NCBI RefSeq assembly: GCF_001418135.1
Contig: NZ_LIPQ01000009.1
Location: 1 to 52,304 of the forward strand
Direction: 5' to 3'
Length of the DNA stretch: 52,304 bases
DNA from: Streptomyces aureus
Lineage (GTDB): Bacteria > Actinomycetota > Actinomycetes > Streptomycetales > Streptomycetaceae
Shown: positions 1 through 7,608 of the stretch, piece by piece
Layout: every line of letters starts with the position of its first letter
How positions within the stretch are numbered: position 1 is the first letter of the stretch
Made by a program: the position numbers and the translations under genes
Notes under the pieces: model-generated
Seen by the model: the letters and a program-made list of their open reading frames with translations, nothing else
What the model was told of the DNA's origin: nothing
Database searches by the model: none

Positions 1-52
1 TCCGCACGATCTTCGGCGTCGGCGGCTGTGTCGACGCCGAAGATCGTGCGGA
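1..52. repeat. 20-bp perfect inverted repeat at window edge
   Basis: Bases 1-20 and 33-52 are perfect reverse complements, separated by 12 bases. The repeat begins at the very first base of the window and lies inside the P450 coding region. It may be a genuine coding palindrome or a fold-back at a contig end. Confidence 0.85.
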
Positions 53-617
53 CGGCGACGAGTTGGGTGAGGGCCGCCATCTCCTTCTTGATGTCGATGT
101 GCTGCCCGTCGGTCCACCGGTCGGCGAGGGCGACGGCGCATTCGGACATGGTCGCCGCGTAGGAGCGGACCTGTTTCGGCCGGACGGAGGGCTGCACGAG
201 GGAGCGCTTGCGGCGCCAGTCGGCTCCCTTGGAGACGATGACGCCGTTGCCGAGGAGGGTGCGGAAGGCGATGCCGAGGTCGGGCTGGTCGAAGCTGCGC
301 TCGACCTCGGTGAGGAGTTCGCCGACGGTGTCGGGGTGGGCGATGAAGAGGGAGGGCTTGCGGCCGAAGCGCCAGCGGACGATGTCGCCGCGGTCCCGGA
401 GTTGTTCGAAGAAGGCCAGCGGGTTCTTCCCGAAGGCGGGGAGGCTGCCGAGGAGGGGGACGCCTCGCGGCCCGTCGACGACAACCGGAACCGCGGTCGG
501 GAGTGCTGCCGGAGTCTCTGGCGGTGTCTCCGTCGGTTGCCCCTCGTCGTGCTTCGCGGCGTGGGATTGCCCCTCGTCCTGCGCCCCCGCGTGTGAATGA
601 CCGGCTTGCGTGGTCAT
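1..617 (-). CDS. Cytochrome P450, N-terminal part (runs off window start)
   Basis: Translating the minus strand from ATG at 617 gives an open frame of 205 codons to the window edge. A low-complexity, His/Glu/Gln-rich N-terminus (about residues 1-40) is followed by a typical P450 opening: GPRGVPLLGSLPAFGKNPL, then FEQLRDRGDIVRWRFG, FIAHPDTVGELL and the helix-C region GADWRRKRSLVQPSVRP with the W-R-x-x-R pattern. The I-helix, ExxR and heme-Cys parts lie outside the window. A GGAGGGG ribosome site at 624-630 sits 6 nt before the ATG. No redox partner is adjacent. The last codons overlap a 20-bp inverted repeat ending exactly at base 1, so the terminal residues (DAEDRA) may be an assembly artefact. 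Family assignment is firm; substrate is unknown. Confidence 0.88.
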   Translation of the reverse strand, partial: MTTQAGHSHAGAQDEGQSHAAKHDEGQPTETPPETPAALPTAVPVVVDGPRGVPLLGSLPAFGKNPLAFFEQLRDRGDIVRWRFGRKPSLFIAHPDTVGELLTEVERSFDQPDLGIAFRTLLGNGVIVSKGADWRRKRSLVQPSVRPKQVRSYAATMSECAVALADRWTDGQHIDIKKEMAALTQLVAVRTIFGVDTAADAEDRA

Positions 618-691
618 GGATGTCCCCTCCCCAACTGGCCTTCCCTGCTTGTGAGTCCATGCAATCGGAACGGCTCCGCCGGCGCCACCCC

Positions 692-714
692 TGTGGACGA
701 CGGCCTGTGGACAA
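692..714. promoter_or_regulatory. Pair of DnaA-box-like 9-mers upstream of the P450 gene
   Basis: TGTGGACGA (692-700) and TGTGGACAA (706-714) are start-to-start 14 bp apart and in the same orientation. The second is the exact complement of TTGTCCACA, the preferred Streptomyces DnaA box; the first differs at one position. They lie 75-97 bp upstream of the P450 start codon. That DnaA acts here is inference. Confidence 0.4.
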
Positions 715-760
715 GGGGTGAGCCGACGACCCGAGTACGACAATCGGAAGTCCGAAAAAG

Positions 761-798
761 GCCGAGTGCCCGTGGCGTGATCGCCACGGGCACTCGGC
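761..798 (-). terminator. Rho-independent terminator after the helicase gene
   Basis: A perfect 17-bp stem (761-777 with 782-798) has a 4-nt loop. Read on the minus strand it is followed by CTTTTTC, so it is a textbook intrinsic terminator for the helicase gene that stops at 824. Confidence 0.9.
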
Positions 799-823
799 CC
801 CGCACGTGAAGGACGAGGGTCCG

Positions 824-3652
824 TCAGCCCACCGAGCTGTAGGCGACGACACCTCGCAGCAGCGCGTCCACGGCCTTGCGGGCGTTCTTGGCGACGGTGC
901 TGTTCTCCTTGGGCGCCGCCGCCGCGATCTGTCCGAGGACGTCGATGACCTGCTTGCACCAGCGGACGAAGTCTCCGGCCGGCATCTCGGCCTCGCGCAG
1001 GACTTCGTCGAGGCTCTTGTCGGAGGCCCACTGGTAGGCGGCCCAGGCGAAGCCGAGGTCGGGTTCGCGCTGGCCGACCCCCTCCGCCTGGTTGATCTTG
1101 AATTCCTCCTCGAGGGCGTCGAGCCGGCCCCAGATCCTGATCATCTCGCCGAGCGCGGCCTTGGCGTTGCCCGCGGGCAGCTTGGGTGCGACGGCGTCGT
1201 CGGACTGACGCGCCTCGAACACCAACGCCGAGACGCAGGCGGCCAGTTCGGGCGGGGTGAGGCCCTCCCAGACACCGTCGCGGAGGCATTCGCTGGCCAG
1301 CAGGTCGAGTTCGCCGTAGAGCCGGGCGAGCCGCTTGCCGTTCTCCGTGACCTCGTTGCCGCGCAGGTAGTCGAGCTCGGTGAGGAGCGCGACGATCCGG
1401 TCGAAGGTGCGCGCGATGGTGTTGGTGCGGCCCTCGATGCGCCGCTCCAGCTGCTGGGTGTCGCGCTGGAGACGGTGGTAGCGCTCGGCCCAGCGGGCGT
1501 GGTCCTCGCGCTCGTCGCAGCCGTGGCAGGGATGGGCGCGGATCTCGGTGCGCAGCCGGGCGATCTCGCGGTCGTCGGCGGCGGCCGAGCGCTGCTTGTG
1601 GTGGCGCTCGGGGTTGATGTGTCCGGCCTTGCTCCGCAGGGCGGAGGCGAGGTCGCGACGGGACTGCGGGGAGCGCGGGTTGAAGGACTTGGGGATCCTC
1701 ATCCGCTCCAGGGCCTCGACCGGGACGGGGAAGTCGATGGAGGCGAGCCTCTTGACCTGTCGCTCGGCGGTGAGGACGAGGGGGCGGGGCCCGTCGTGGT
1801 GCTCGAAGCCGCGGTGGCCGTGGGTGCGGCCGGCCGGGATGCCCGGGTCGAGGACGAGGGCGAGTCCGGCGAACTTGCCGGTGGGCACGTGGATGACGTC
1901 GCCGGGCTTGAGCTTCTCCAGGGAGCCTGCGGCCTGGGCGCGGCGCTGGGCGGCGCCCTGGCGGGCCAGTTCGGTCTCGCGGTCCTTGAGGTCGCGGCGG
2001 AGCCGCGCGTACTCCTCGAAGTTGCCGAGGTGGCAGGTCATGCCCTCGCGGTAGCCTTCGAGGCCTTCCTCGTTCTTCTGCACCTGCCGGGAGATGCCGA
2101 CGACGGAGCGGTCGGCCTGGAACTGTGCGAAGGACGTTTCGAGGAGCTCGCGGGAGCGGTGCCGGCCGAATCCTTCGACGAGGTTGACCGCCATGTTGTA
2201 CGAGGGCTTGAAGCTGGAGCGCAGCGGGTACGTGCGGGTGCCGGCGAGTCCGGCGAGGTGGTCGGGGTCGAGACCTCGCTGCCAGAGGACGACGGCGTGG
2301 CCCTCGACGTCGATGCCGCGGCGGCCGGCACGTCCGGTGAGCTGGGTGTACTCGCCGGGGGTGATGTCGGCGTGCTGCTCGCCGTTCCACTTGACGAGCT
2401 TCTCCAGGATGACGGTGCGCGCGGGCATGTTGATGCCCAGGGCGAGCGTCTCGGTGGCGAAGACGGCCTTGACGAGGCCCTTCACGAAGAGGTCTTCGAC
2501 GACCTCCTTGAAGGTGGGGAGCATGCCGGCGTGGTGGGCGGCGATGCCGCGCTCCAGCGCTTCGAGCCATTCGTAGTAGCCGAGGACGTGGAGGTCTTCG
2601 GTGGGGATGGCGGCGGTGCGCTCCTCGACGATCTCGCGGACGCGGCGGCGCCCCTCGTCGTCGTTGAGGCGGAGTCCGGCGTAGAGGCACTGCTGGACGG
2701 CGGCCTCGCAGCCGGCGCGGCTGAAGATGAAGGTGATGGCGGGCAGGAGGCCTTCGGCGTCGAGCCGCTCGATGACCTCGGGACGCCCGGGGGTCCAGAT
2801 ACGGGAGCGCTGGCGGCGCTCGCGCTCGCGGTCGGCCTCGCGGATCATCTTGCCGCGGCGCCGGTCGCGCGGGTTGTACGTGCGCGTGTTCTCGGTGCGG
2901 GCGAGACGCTGGAGGTCGGGGTTGACCTCGCGGCGGGAGGCCCCGCGGCCGCCGTGGTCGGTCTCTTCCTCGAAGAGGTCGTACATCCGGCGTCCGGCGA
3001 GGACGTGCTGCCAGAGGGGGACGGGACGGCTCTCCGAGACGATGACCTCGGTGTCGCCGCGGACGGTGTCGAGCCAGTCGCCGAACTCCTCGGCGTTGGA
3101 CACGGTCGCGGAGAGTGAGACGAGGGTGACCGATTCGGGGAGGTGGATGATCACCTCCTCCCAGACGGCGCCGCGGAAGCGGTCGGAGAGGTAGTGGACC
3201 TCGTCCATGACGACGTAGCCGAGGCCGGAGAGGGCCTGGGATCCCGCGTACAGCATGTTACGGAGGACTTCGGTCGTCATGACCACGATCGGGGCGTCGC
3301 CGTTGACGCTGTTGTCGCCGGTGAGCAGGCCGACCTTGTCGTTGCCGTACCGCCTGACGAGGTCGGCGTACTTCTGGTTCGACAGCGCCTTGATCGGGGT
3401 CGTGTAGAAGCACTTGCGGCCCTGGTTGAGGGCGAGGTGGACGGCGAACTCGCCGACGATGGTCTTGCCGGAGCCCGTGGGCGCGGCGACGAGTACGCCC
3501 TTGCCCGCTTCGAGGGCCTGGCATGCCTCGATCTGGAAGGGGTCCAGACCGAACTCGTACATCTCGCGGAAGGGGGCCAGCGCGGTGGCCGCATCGGCGT
3601 TGCGGGCACGGGCGGCCGCGTACGCCTCGGCTGGGGTGAGGTCCTCTGTCAT
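824..3652 (-). CDS. helY: Ski2-like DEAD/DEAH-box RNA helicase (HelY type)
   Basis: This 942-residue superfamily 2 helicase has Walker A APTGSGKT (57-64), TTPIKALSNQK (motif Ia), DEVH (150-153), SAT (181-183) and the motif VI region QLTGRAGRRGID. The long C-terminal half after the two RecA domains matches the Ski2/Mtr4-like layout of mycobacterial HelY. Such enzymes unwind RNA using ATP; the specific role in actinobacteria is poorly defined. It lies 44 bp downstream of the lipid-kinase-like gene on the same strand, but a TAGGCT -10-like hexamer 10 nt before its ATG (3663-3668, minus) could give it its own nearly leaderless transcript. A strong terminator follows. In mycobacteria helY also sits beside tatC, which supports the assignment. 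Confidence 0.92.
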   Translation of the reverse strand: MTEDLTPAEAYAAARARNADAATALAPFREMYEFGLDPFQIEACQALEAGKGVLVAAPTGSGKTIVGEFAVHLALNQGRKCFYTTPIKALSNQKYADLVRRYGNDKVGLLTGDNSVNGDAPIVVMTTEVLRNMLYAGSQALSGLGYVVMDEVHYLSDRFRGAVWEEVIIHLPESVTLVSLSATVSNAEEFGDWLDTVRGDTEVIVSESRPVPLWQHVLAGRRMYDLFEEETDHGGRGASRREVNPDLQRLARTENTRTYNPRDRRRGKMIREADRERERRQRSRIWTPGRPEVIERLDAEGLLPAITFIFSRAGCEAAVQQCLYAGLRLNDDEGRRRVREIVEERTAAIPTEDLHVLGYYEWLEALERGIAAHHAGMLPTFKEVVEDLFVKGLVKAVFATETLALGINMPARTVILEKLVKWNGEQHADITPGEYTQLTGRAGRRGIDVEGHAVVLWQRGLDPDHLAGLAGTRTYPLRSSFKPSYNMAVNLVEGFGRHRSRELLETSFAQFQADRSVVGISRQVQKNEEGLEGYREGMTCHLGNFEEYARLRRDLKDRETELARQGAAQRRAQAAGSLEKLKPGDVIHVPTGKFAGLALVLDPGIPAGRTHGHRGFEHHDGPRPLVLTAERQVKRLASIDFPVPVEALERMRIPKSFNPRSPQSRRDLASALRSKAGHINPERHHKQRSAAADDREIARLRTEIRAHPCHGCDEREDHARWAERYHRLQRDTQQLERRIEGRTNTIARTFDRIVALLTELDYLRGNEVTENGKRLARLYGELDLLASECLRDGVWEGLTPPELAACVSALVFEARQSDDAVAPKLPAGNAKAALGEMIRIWGRLDALEEEFKINQAEGVGQREPDLGFAWAAYQWASDKSLDEVLREAEMPAGDFVRWCKQVIDVLGQIAAAAPKENSTVAKNARKAVDALLRGVVAYSSVG

Positions 3653-3696
3653 CTTGTTCTCGAGCCTACCCGCCCCCTGTGACAGTGACGCGATCT

Positions 3697-4455
3697 TTAT
3701 CGAGGGGATGTGGAGGGGCCCGCTCCGGGCTCGTCGCCAGGCGCCGGGGCGGGGACGCGCAGGGCGCCGGGGACGCAGCTCACGGTGAGGGGGAGTCTGC
3801 CGAGGGGCTCGCCGTCGGCGTGCCCGGTGGTGTCGGGGGCTTCGAGGGTGACGGTGCGGACCCGGTACGTGGTGACCTTCGGGTGGCTGAGATGGGTGCC
3901 CTTGTAGACGCGGGGGAAGACCTTGAGCAGCGTCCTGCGGTCGCAGTCGCCGACGACGGTGACGTCGAGGTATGCGTCGTCGAGGCGGGCGTCGGCGCAG
4001 ATGCGCATGCCGCCCGCCGTACGAGCTGCCGTTGCGACGGCGACGAGGACGCCGCCGGTCCGGGTCCGTCCCAGGTCGACGCTCCGGGCGCCCGTCGTCC
4101 TGAGGATCCGTGCCGTGACGCGTGCCGCGGCGGCCGGGTCGCGGACGGGCAGGCCGAGTGCGCGGGCGACGTCGTTGCCGGTGCCCGTGGGGATGATCCC
4201 GAGTGGGGTACGGGTCCCGGCGACCGCGTGGAGCGCGAGGGAGATCATGCCGTCGCCGCCGACGGCGATCAGGGCGCCGGTGCCCGCCGCGCCCGCCGCG
4301 CGGGCGCGTCGCAGGGCGTCGTCGGCGTCGTGTCCGAGGACCGTTCGTACGGAGAATCCGGCGTCCCGCAGGGCGCGGGCGGCGTTCTGGGCGGCGTGGA
4401 CGCCGCGGCCGCGGCCCGCGGTGGGGTTGACGAAGAGGGTGAGCTCGCTGGTCAT
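3697..4455 (-). CDS. Diacylglycerol/lipid kinase family protein (YegS/DagK-like)
   Basis: The 252-residue protein begins FVNPTAGRGRG and carries the diacylglycerol-kinase catalytic signatures GGDG (66-69) and PTGTGND (89-95), followed by a C-terminal beta-rich half ending near HADGEPLG. Such kinases phosphorylate diacylglycerol, sphingosine or related lipids at the membrane with ATP. I chose ATG 4455 because the family fold starts there; an upstream in-frame ATG at 4551 would overlap the end of tatC and add a non-homologous stretch. The start codon lies just after a long GC hairpin (4458-4488), leaving no clear ribosome site outside the stem, so translation could be limited or depend on that structure. 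At 252 residues it is slightly shorter than typical family members (about 290-300). Confidence 0.82.
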   Translation of the reverse strand: MTSELTLFVNPTAGRGRGVHAAQNAARALRDAGFSVRTVLGHDADDALRRARAAGAAGTGALIAVGGDGMISLALHAVAGTRTPLGIIPTGTGNDVARALGLPVRDPAAAARVTARILRTTGARSVDLGRTRTGGVLVAVATAARTAGGMRICADARLDDAYLDVTVVGDCDRRTLLKVFPRVYKGTHLSHPKVTTYRVRTVTLEAPDTTGHADGEPLGRLPLTVSCVPGALRVPAPAPGDEPGAGPSTSPR

Positions 4456-4457
4456 GG

Positions 4458-4488
4458 GGGTCCCCCCGGACGGAGTCCGGGGGGACCC
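4458..4488 (-). terminator. GC hairpin after tatC
   Basis: A perfect 14-bp stem (4458-4471 with 4475-4488) with loop GGA lies between the tatC stop and the next ATG. It lacks a T-tract. A very similar palindrome with a CCCCCGGAC/GTCCGGGGG core occurs at 29636-29656 after metH, so it may be a dispersed Streptomyces element used as a terminator. Confidence 0.65.
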
Positions 4489-4495
4489 TACAAGA

Positions 4496-5443
4496 TCAGG
4501 TGATGTCGTCGTAACCGTTCGCACGCTGTACGGCGGCACCGCCGGGTTCACCGGTGGCCTGCTCGGGCAGGGCCCGGGAGGCGCCGACCGGCTCGATGGC
4601 TCCGACGGCCTGCGGGGTCAGGTCCAGCTGCGACGCCTCGTCGTCGTCGAGCTCGGCGTCGGGGTTGTTGCGCTTGCGCCGCCGGTCGTTGAGGAGGGAG
4701 AAGCCGACGGCCCCGAAGTACAGGACGGTGATGGGTCCGGCGAGGGCGATCATGCCGACGGGGTCGGTGGTCGGGGTGATGACGGCGCCGAAGACGAAGA
4801 CGCCCATGATCACGCCGCGCCACCAGCCGGCCATCCGGCGGCCGGTGAGGACACCGGTGAGGTTGAGCATCACCAGGACCAGCGGCAGCTCGAAGGCCAG
4901 GCCGAAGACGAGCACCATGCGCAGGGTGAAGTCGAGGACGTCACCGAGCGAGAGGATGTTCGCGGAGCCCTCGGGCGTGAGGCTGATGAGGACCTTCACG
5001 CTGATGGGGAGGATCAGGTACGCGAGGTAGGCGCCGGCGGAGAAGAGCGGCACGGCGGCGCCGACGAAGGCGTACGTGTACTTCTTCTCGCTCTTGTGCA
5101 GGCCGGGCGCGACGAAGGCCCACAGCTGGTAGAGCCAGATGGGGCTCGCGACGACGAGGCCCGCGGTCAGCGACAACTGGATCGTCGTGCTGAACGGGGC
5201 CATCAGCGTGTTGAAGGAGACGATCGCGCAGTTGCCACCGTTGCTGGTGACGTTCGGGCCGCAGGTGGGCACCGACTTCGTCAGGAACTGCATCAGCTCC
5301 TCGCTGTACACGAGGGCCACGATCGTCACCGCGGCGACGGCGAGGAGACCTTTCGCCAGTCGGTTGCGGAGTTCACGCAGGTGCTCCACGAGGGGCATCC
5401 GGCCCTCGGGATCCTTCTCCTGCTTGCGGGCAGACTTGGGCAA
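4496..5443 (-). CDS. tatC: Sec-independent protein translocase TatC
   Basis: The 315-residue membrane protein has the TatC hallmark MPLVEHLRELRNRL near its N-terminus, then six hydrophobic segments including VAAVTIVALVYSEELMQFL, LVVASPIWLYQLWAFVAPGL and GVFVFGAVITPTTDP. TatC binds twin-arginine signal peptides and recruits TatA to move folded proteins across the membrane. The start is TTG at 5443, chosen for the GAGGA ribosome site 6 nt upstream and because the residues after it fit the family. It is 60 bp downstream of tatA and co-directional, so they probably form one transcript ending at the hairpin 4458-4488. The C-terminal tail is charged and polar, as in other Streptomyces TatC proteins. 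Confidence 0.96.
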   Translation of the reverse strand: MPKSARKQEKDPEGRMPLVEHLRELRNRLAKGLLAVAAVTIVALVYSEELMQFLTKSVPTCGPNVTSNGGNCAIVSFNTLMAPFSTTIQLSLTAGLVVASPIWLYQLWAFVAPGLHKSEKKYTYAFVGAAVPLFSAGAYLAYLILPISVKVLISLTPEGSANILSLGDVLDFTLRMVLVFGLAFELPLVLVMLNLTGVLTGRRMAGWWRGVIMGVFVFGAVITPTTDPVGMIALAGPITVLYFGAVGFSLLNDRRRKRNNPDAELDDDEASQLDLTPQAVGAIEPVGASRALPEQATGEPGGAAVQRANGYDDIT

Positions 5444-5503
5444 CCCACGTCCTCATCTCGTGCGGCAGGCCGCCGCACGGTGCGGCGGCCGCGGCGGACC
5501 GGG

Positions 5504-5791
5504 TCAGCGCTTGGTGGTGTCCGAGGGCTCGGTCACGGGACGCGCGCTGGTCACGTCACCGGGAGCGGCCTGGATGGTGCGCGGGGCGGGCTCCTGGGCG
5601 GCGGTGCCGGCGACGGGCGGGTCGGCGGGGGCACTCTGCTGGTCGTCCGACTTCATCGCCTTGGCCTCGCTCTTGAGGATGCGGGCCGACTTGCCGAGGG
5701 AGCGGGCCATGTCCGGGAGCTTCTTGGCGCCGAACAGCAGGATGATGACGACGAGGATGAGAATGATCTCGGTGGGGCCGAGCCTACCCAT
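5504..5791 (-). CDS. tatA: Sec-independent protein translocase TatA
   Basis: This 95-residue protein has the TatA pattern: short N-terminus MGRLGPTE, one transmembrane helix (IILILVVIILLFGAKKLPD), the FGAKKLP hinge, an amphipathic helix and a disordered Pro/Ala/Thr-rich tail. TatA oligomerises to form the translocation pore with TatC, encoded immediately downstream. An AAGG ribosome site (GAAGGTAAACAGCT) precedes the ATG. A candidate promoter lies upstream at about 5875-5905. Confidence 0.95.
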   Translation of the reverse strand: MGRLGPTEIILILVVIILLFGAKKLPDMARSLGKSARILKSEAKAMKSDDQQSAPADPPVAGTAAQEPAPRTIQAAPGDVTSARPVTEPSDTTKR

Positions 5792-5842
5792 AGCTGTTTA
5801 CCTTCTTCACCGAGGCGACATGGAGTGCGGTGCCCGGCGGGT

Positions 5843-5905
5843 CGGACAGGTGTCCGGCCACCGCGCTGTCTGCGATCGTAACCCGCAGGAGTAAACGCGG
5901 GGCAA
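5843..5905 (-). promoter_or_regulatory. Candidate tatA promoter with leader palindrome
   Basis: On the minus strand a -10-like TACGAT (5880-5875) is preceded at 19 bp by TTGCCC. Downstream, in what would be the leader, is a perfect 14-bp palindrome CGGACACCTGTCCG (5843-5856). The spacing is slightly long and the -35 match is partial. Confidence 0.35.
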
Positions 5906-5977
5906 TGCCCGTGCATACTCCCGATTGCGTCCCGCGCGCCCGGTTCAGGGCCGCTTCACGCAGCGTACGGCACGGAC

Positions 5978-6175
5978 TCAGCGCAGCGACTCGCCCGTTC
6001 GGGCCAGACCGACGGCGGCCGTTTCGAGGTCTTCGGCGGCCTGGCTGATCCGCTGTGTGGTGTGGGCCACTTGACGGCCGAGGCGCTGGACCTCGAGGAA
6101 GACCCGGACGGCGAGGACGCCGAGGACGGCGATGCCGAGGAAGCCGAGGGCGATGGCGAGCATGGGCCAGAACAT
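5978..6175 (-). CDS. Small single-pass membrane protein, function unknown
   Basis: The 65-residue product has one strongly hydrophobic N-terminal segment (about residues 2-25, MLAIALGFLGIAVLGVLAVRVF) and a soluble C-terminal part with heptad-like spacing (VQRLGRQVAHTTQRISQAAEDLETAA), suggesting a short coiled coil on one side of the membrane. It sits between tatA and a zinc-ribbon protein on the same strand. The codon pattern is strongly actinobacterial, supporting a real gene. The layout vaguely recalls TatB or septum/coiled-coil membrane proteins, but it lacks the TatA/B FG hinge, so I do not assign it to the Tat system. Confidence 0.7.
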   Translation of the reverse strand: MFWPMLAIALGFLGIAVLGVLAVRVFLEVQRLGRQVAHTTQRISQAAEDLETAAVGLARTGESLR

Positions 6176-6226
6176 GTGCTGAGCCTAGACGTTGCATGCG
6201 GCGGACCCGGCGTCCGGGCCGCGCGC

Positions 6227-6490
6227 TCAGACGGTCGTGTGGAGTCTCAGGGTCCGGACGCCGCCGCCGGTGAGGAGTTCGACGATGCGCTCGCCGGCGG
6301 GCTTGCGGACGGAGCTGCCGCACTCGGGGCAGGTGAAGGAGTAGAAGGTGGTGCGGCGGCTGGCCCCGATGGCGAGGCGCAGGGCGCTCGCGGACAGTTC
6401 GAAGCGGGAGCGGCAGTCGGGGCAGGCGGCCTTGAAGAGGACCGGGGCCACTGTCGCCGTAAAACCGTGCATCACGGACATTTCCCTCAT
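6227..6490 (-). CDS. Small zinc-ribbon protein, function unknown
   Basis: The 87-residue protein contains two CPxC knuckles, CPDC and CPEC, about 34 residues apart (the second within FYSFTCPECGSSVRKP), a likely four-cysteine zinc ribbon. Between them is a short basic stretch (ASRRT). I chose ATG 6490 because GGAG (6498-6501) lies 7 nt upstream; internal ATGs at 6481 and 6472 are possible, and an upstream ATG at 6544 adds 18 residues without a clear ribosome site. It lies between pafC and the small membrane protein, on the same strand. Role unknown; DNA or RNA binding is possible but only inferred from the ribbon. A tandem repeat sits just upstream. Confidence 0.72.
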   Translation of the reverse strand: MREMSVMHGFTATVAPVLFKAACPDCRSRFELSASALRLAIGASRRTTFYSFTCPECGSSVRKPAGERIVELLTGGGVRTLRLHTTV

Positions 6491-6582
6491 CTCTTGACTC
6501 CCGCACCCCACGCGCCACGGGACGCGAGGCACGTACCTCCGCACCTGCCTCGGCGCGCCGTGTCCGTCACGTCACCACACCG

Positions 6583-6616
6583 GTCACCACGTCAGTGACG
6601 TCACCACGTCAGTAAC
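6583..6616. repeat. Tandem 17-bp repeat with GTGACGTCAC palindrome
   Basis: GTCACCACGTCAGTGAC (6583-6599) is followed directly by GTCACCACGTCAGTAAC (6600-6616), one mismatch in 17. The junction makes a 10-bp palindrome GTGACGTCAC (6595-6604). The array lies between the pafC stop and the zinc-ribbon gene, about 90 bp upstream of its start, where an operator would be expected. Confidence 0.75.
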
Positions 6617-6638
6617 AGCGTCCCCCGGGCGGGGAACG

Positions 6639-7592
6639 TCACTCGCCCTCGTACGCGGCGAGTGCGGCGGCCGCCGCCGTCCTGGCGTTGTCGGCGAGCT
6701 CCTGCGGCGCGACGATCCGCCCGTCGCTGCCCAGCCGCAGCGCGAGCCGGCGCAGCGAGGCCGGGTCCGGCGTCCGCAGGGTGATCCGCAGCCCGCCGTC
6801 GGGCAGCTCGTCCGCCCGGTCGTGCGGGTAGTACTCGGCGACCCAGCGCCCGCCGGGACCGACCTCGACGACGACTTCGGGGTCGTCGGCGGAGGGCTGG
6901 ACCAGACCCGCGGAGAGGTCACGCAGCTCCAGCTCGGGCGGCGCCGCGTGCTCGTCGAGGATGCGGATCTCGGCCACGCGGTCGAGCCGGAAGGTGCGGC
7001 GCGCCTCGGAGAGCCGGCACCACGCCTCCATATAGGTGTGGCCGACGGCGAAGAGCCTGATCGGGTCGACCTCGCGCTCGGTGAGCTCGTCGCGGGCGGG
7101 CGAGTAGTAGCGCACCCAGAGGCGGCGGCGCTCGGAGATCGCGCGGTCGACCTCGGCGAAGACCCCGCCCTCGGACTCGAAGGTCACCGAGAGCCGGGAG
7201 CTGGCCCCGGCGGCCTCGCCGGCGGCGGCCTCCAGCTTGGCGGTGGCGCGGAGCAGCGCCTCGCGGTCGCTCTCCCGGAGCCCGGGGAGGGTGGCGACGG
7301 CGCGGGCGGCGACCAGGAGGGCGGTCGCCTCGTCGGCGGCGAGCCGCAGCGGCGCGGCGACGTCGTCCGGGTTGTGCCACCAGATCCGGTCGCCGTCGGT
7401 GTCGATGTCGAGGAGGTCTCCGCCACGGAAGCTGGTGCCGCACATGGGCAGCACGTCCAGGTCGGAGATCAGCTCGTCCTCGGTGATCCCGAAGGCGCGG
7501 GCGACATCGGCGACGTGGGCGCCGGGGCGCTCACGGAGATAGGTGACGAGCGAGAGCATCCGCCTCGTCTGGTCGATCGCGTTGGCAGCCAT
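6639..7592 (-). CDS. pafC: WYL-domain transcriptional regulator PafC
   Basis: The 317-residue protein has an N-terminal DNA-binding region (LSLVTYLRERPGAHVADVARAFGITEDEL, about residues 12-42), a middle linker and a WYL domain (ISERRRLWVRYYSPARDELTEREVDPIRLF...YMEAWC), then a C-terminal WCX-type domain. With PafB it forms the actinobacterial regulator that activates DNA-damage genes independently of LexA/RecA, where the WYL domain senses a nucleic-acid signal. ATG 7592 is chosen because MAANAIDQTRRML matches the expected HTH start and GGGGGAG lies upstream. It follows pafB by 16 bp on the same strand, so the two are co-expressed. The name rests on the tandem WYL pair near pafA. Confidence 0.9.
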   Translation of the reverse strand: MAANAIDQTRRMLSLVTYLRERPGAHVADVARAFGITEDELISDLDVLPMCGTSFRGGDLLDIDTDGDRIWWHNPDDVAAPLRLAADEATALLVAARAVATLPGLRESDREALLRATAKLEAAAGEAAGASSRLSVTFESEGGVFAEVDRAISERRRLWVRYYSPARDELTEREVDPIRLFAVGHTYMEAWCRLSEARRTFRLDRVAEIRILDEHAAPPELELRDLSAGLVQPSADDPEVVVEVGPGGRWVAEYYPHDRADELPDGGLRITLRTPDPASLRRLALRLGSDGRIVAPQELADNARTAAAAALAAYEGE

Positions 7593-7608
7593 GCGGTACG
7601 TCTCCCCC

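Noticed and set aside
806..3118. Very long plus-strand frame opposite the helicase gene (770 codons); similar long frames at 21037-23328, 29413-33210, 41271-43682 and elsewhere
   Set aside because: They are antisense shadows of clear genes. High third-position GC makes stops rare on the opposite strand; they have no family motifs.
5978..6175. Small membrane protein as TatB
   Set aside because: It lacks the FG hinge and amphipathic helix of TatA/TatB and is separated from tatA by a promoter-like region.
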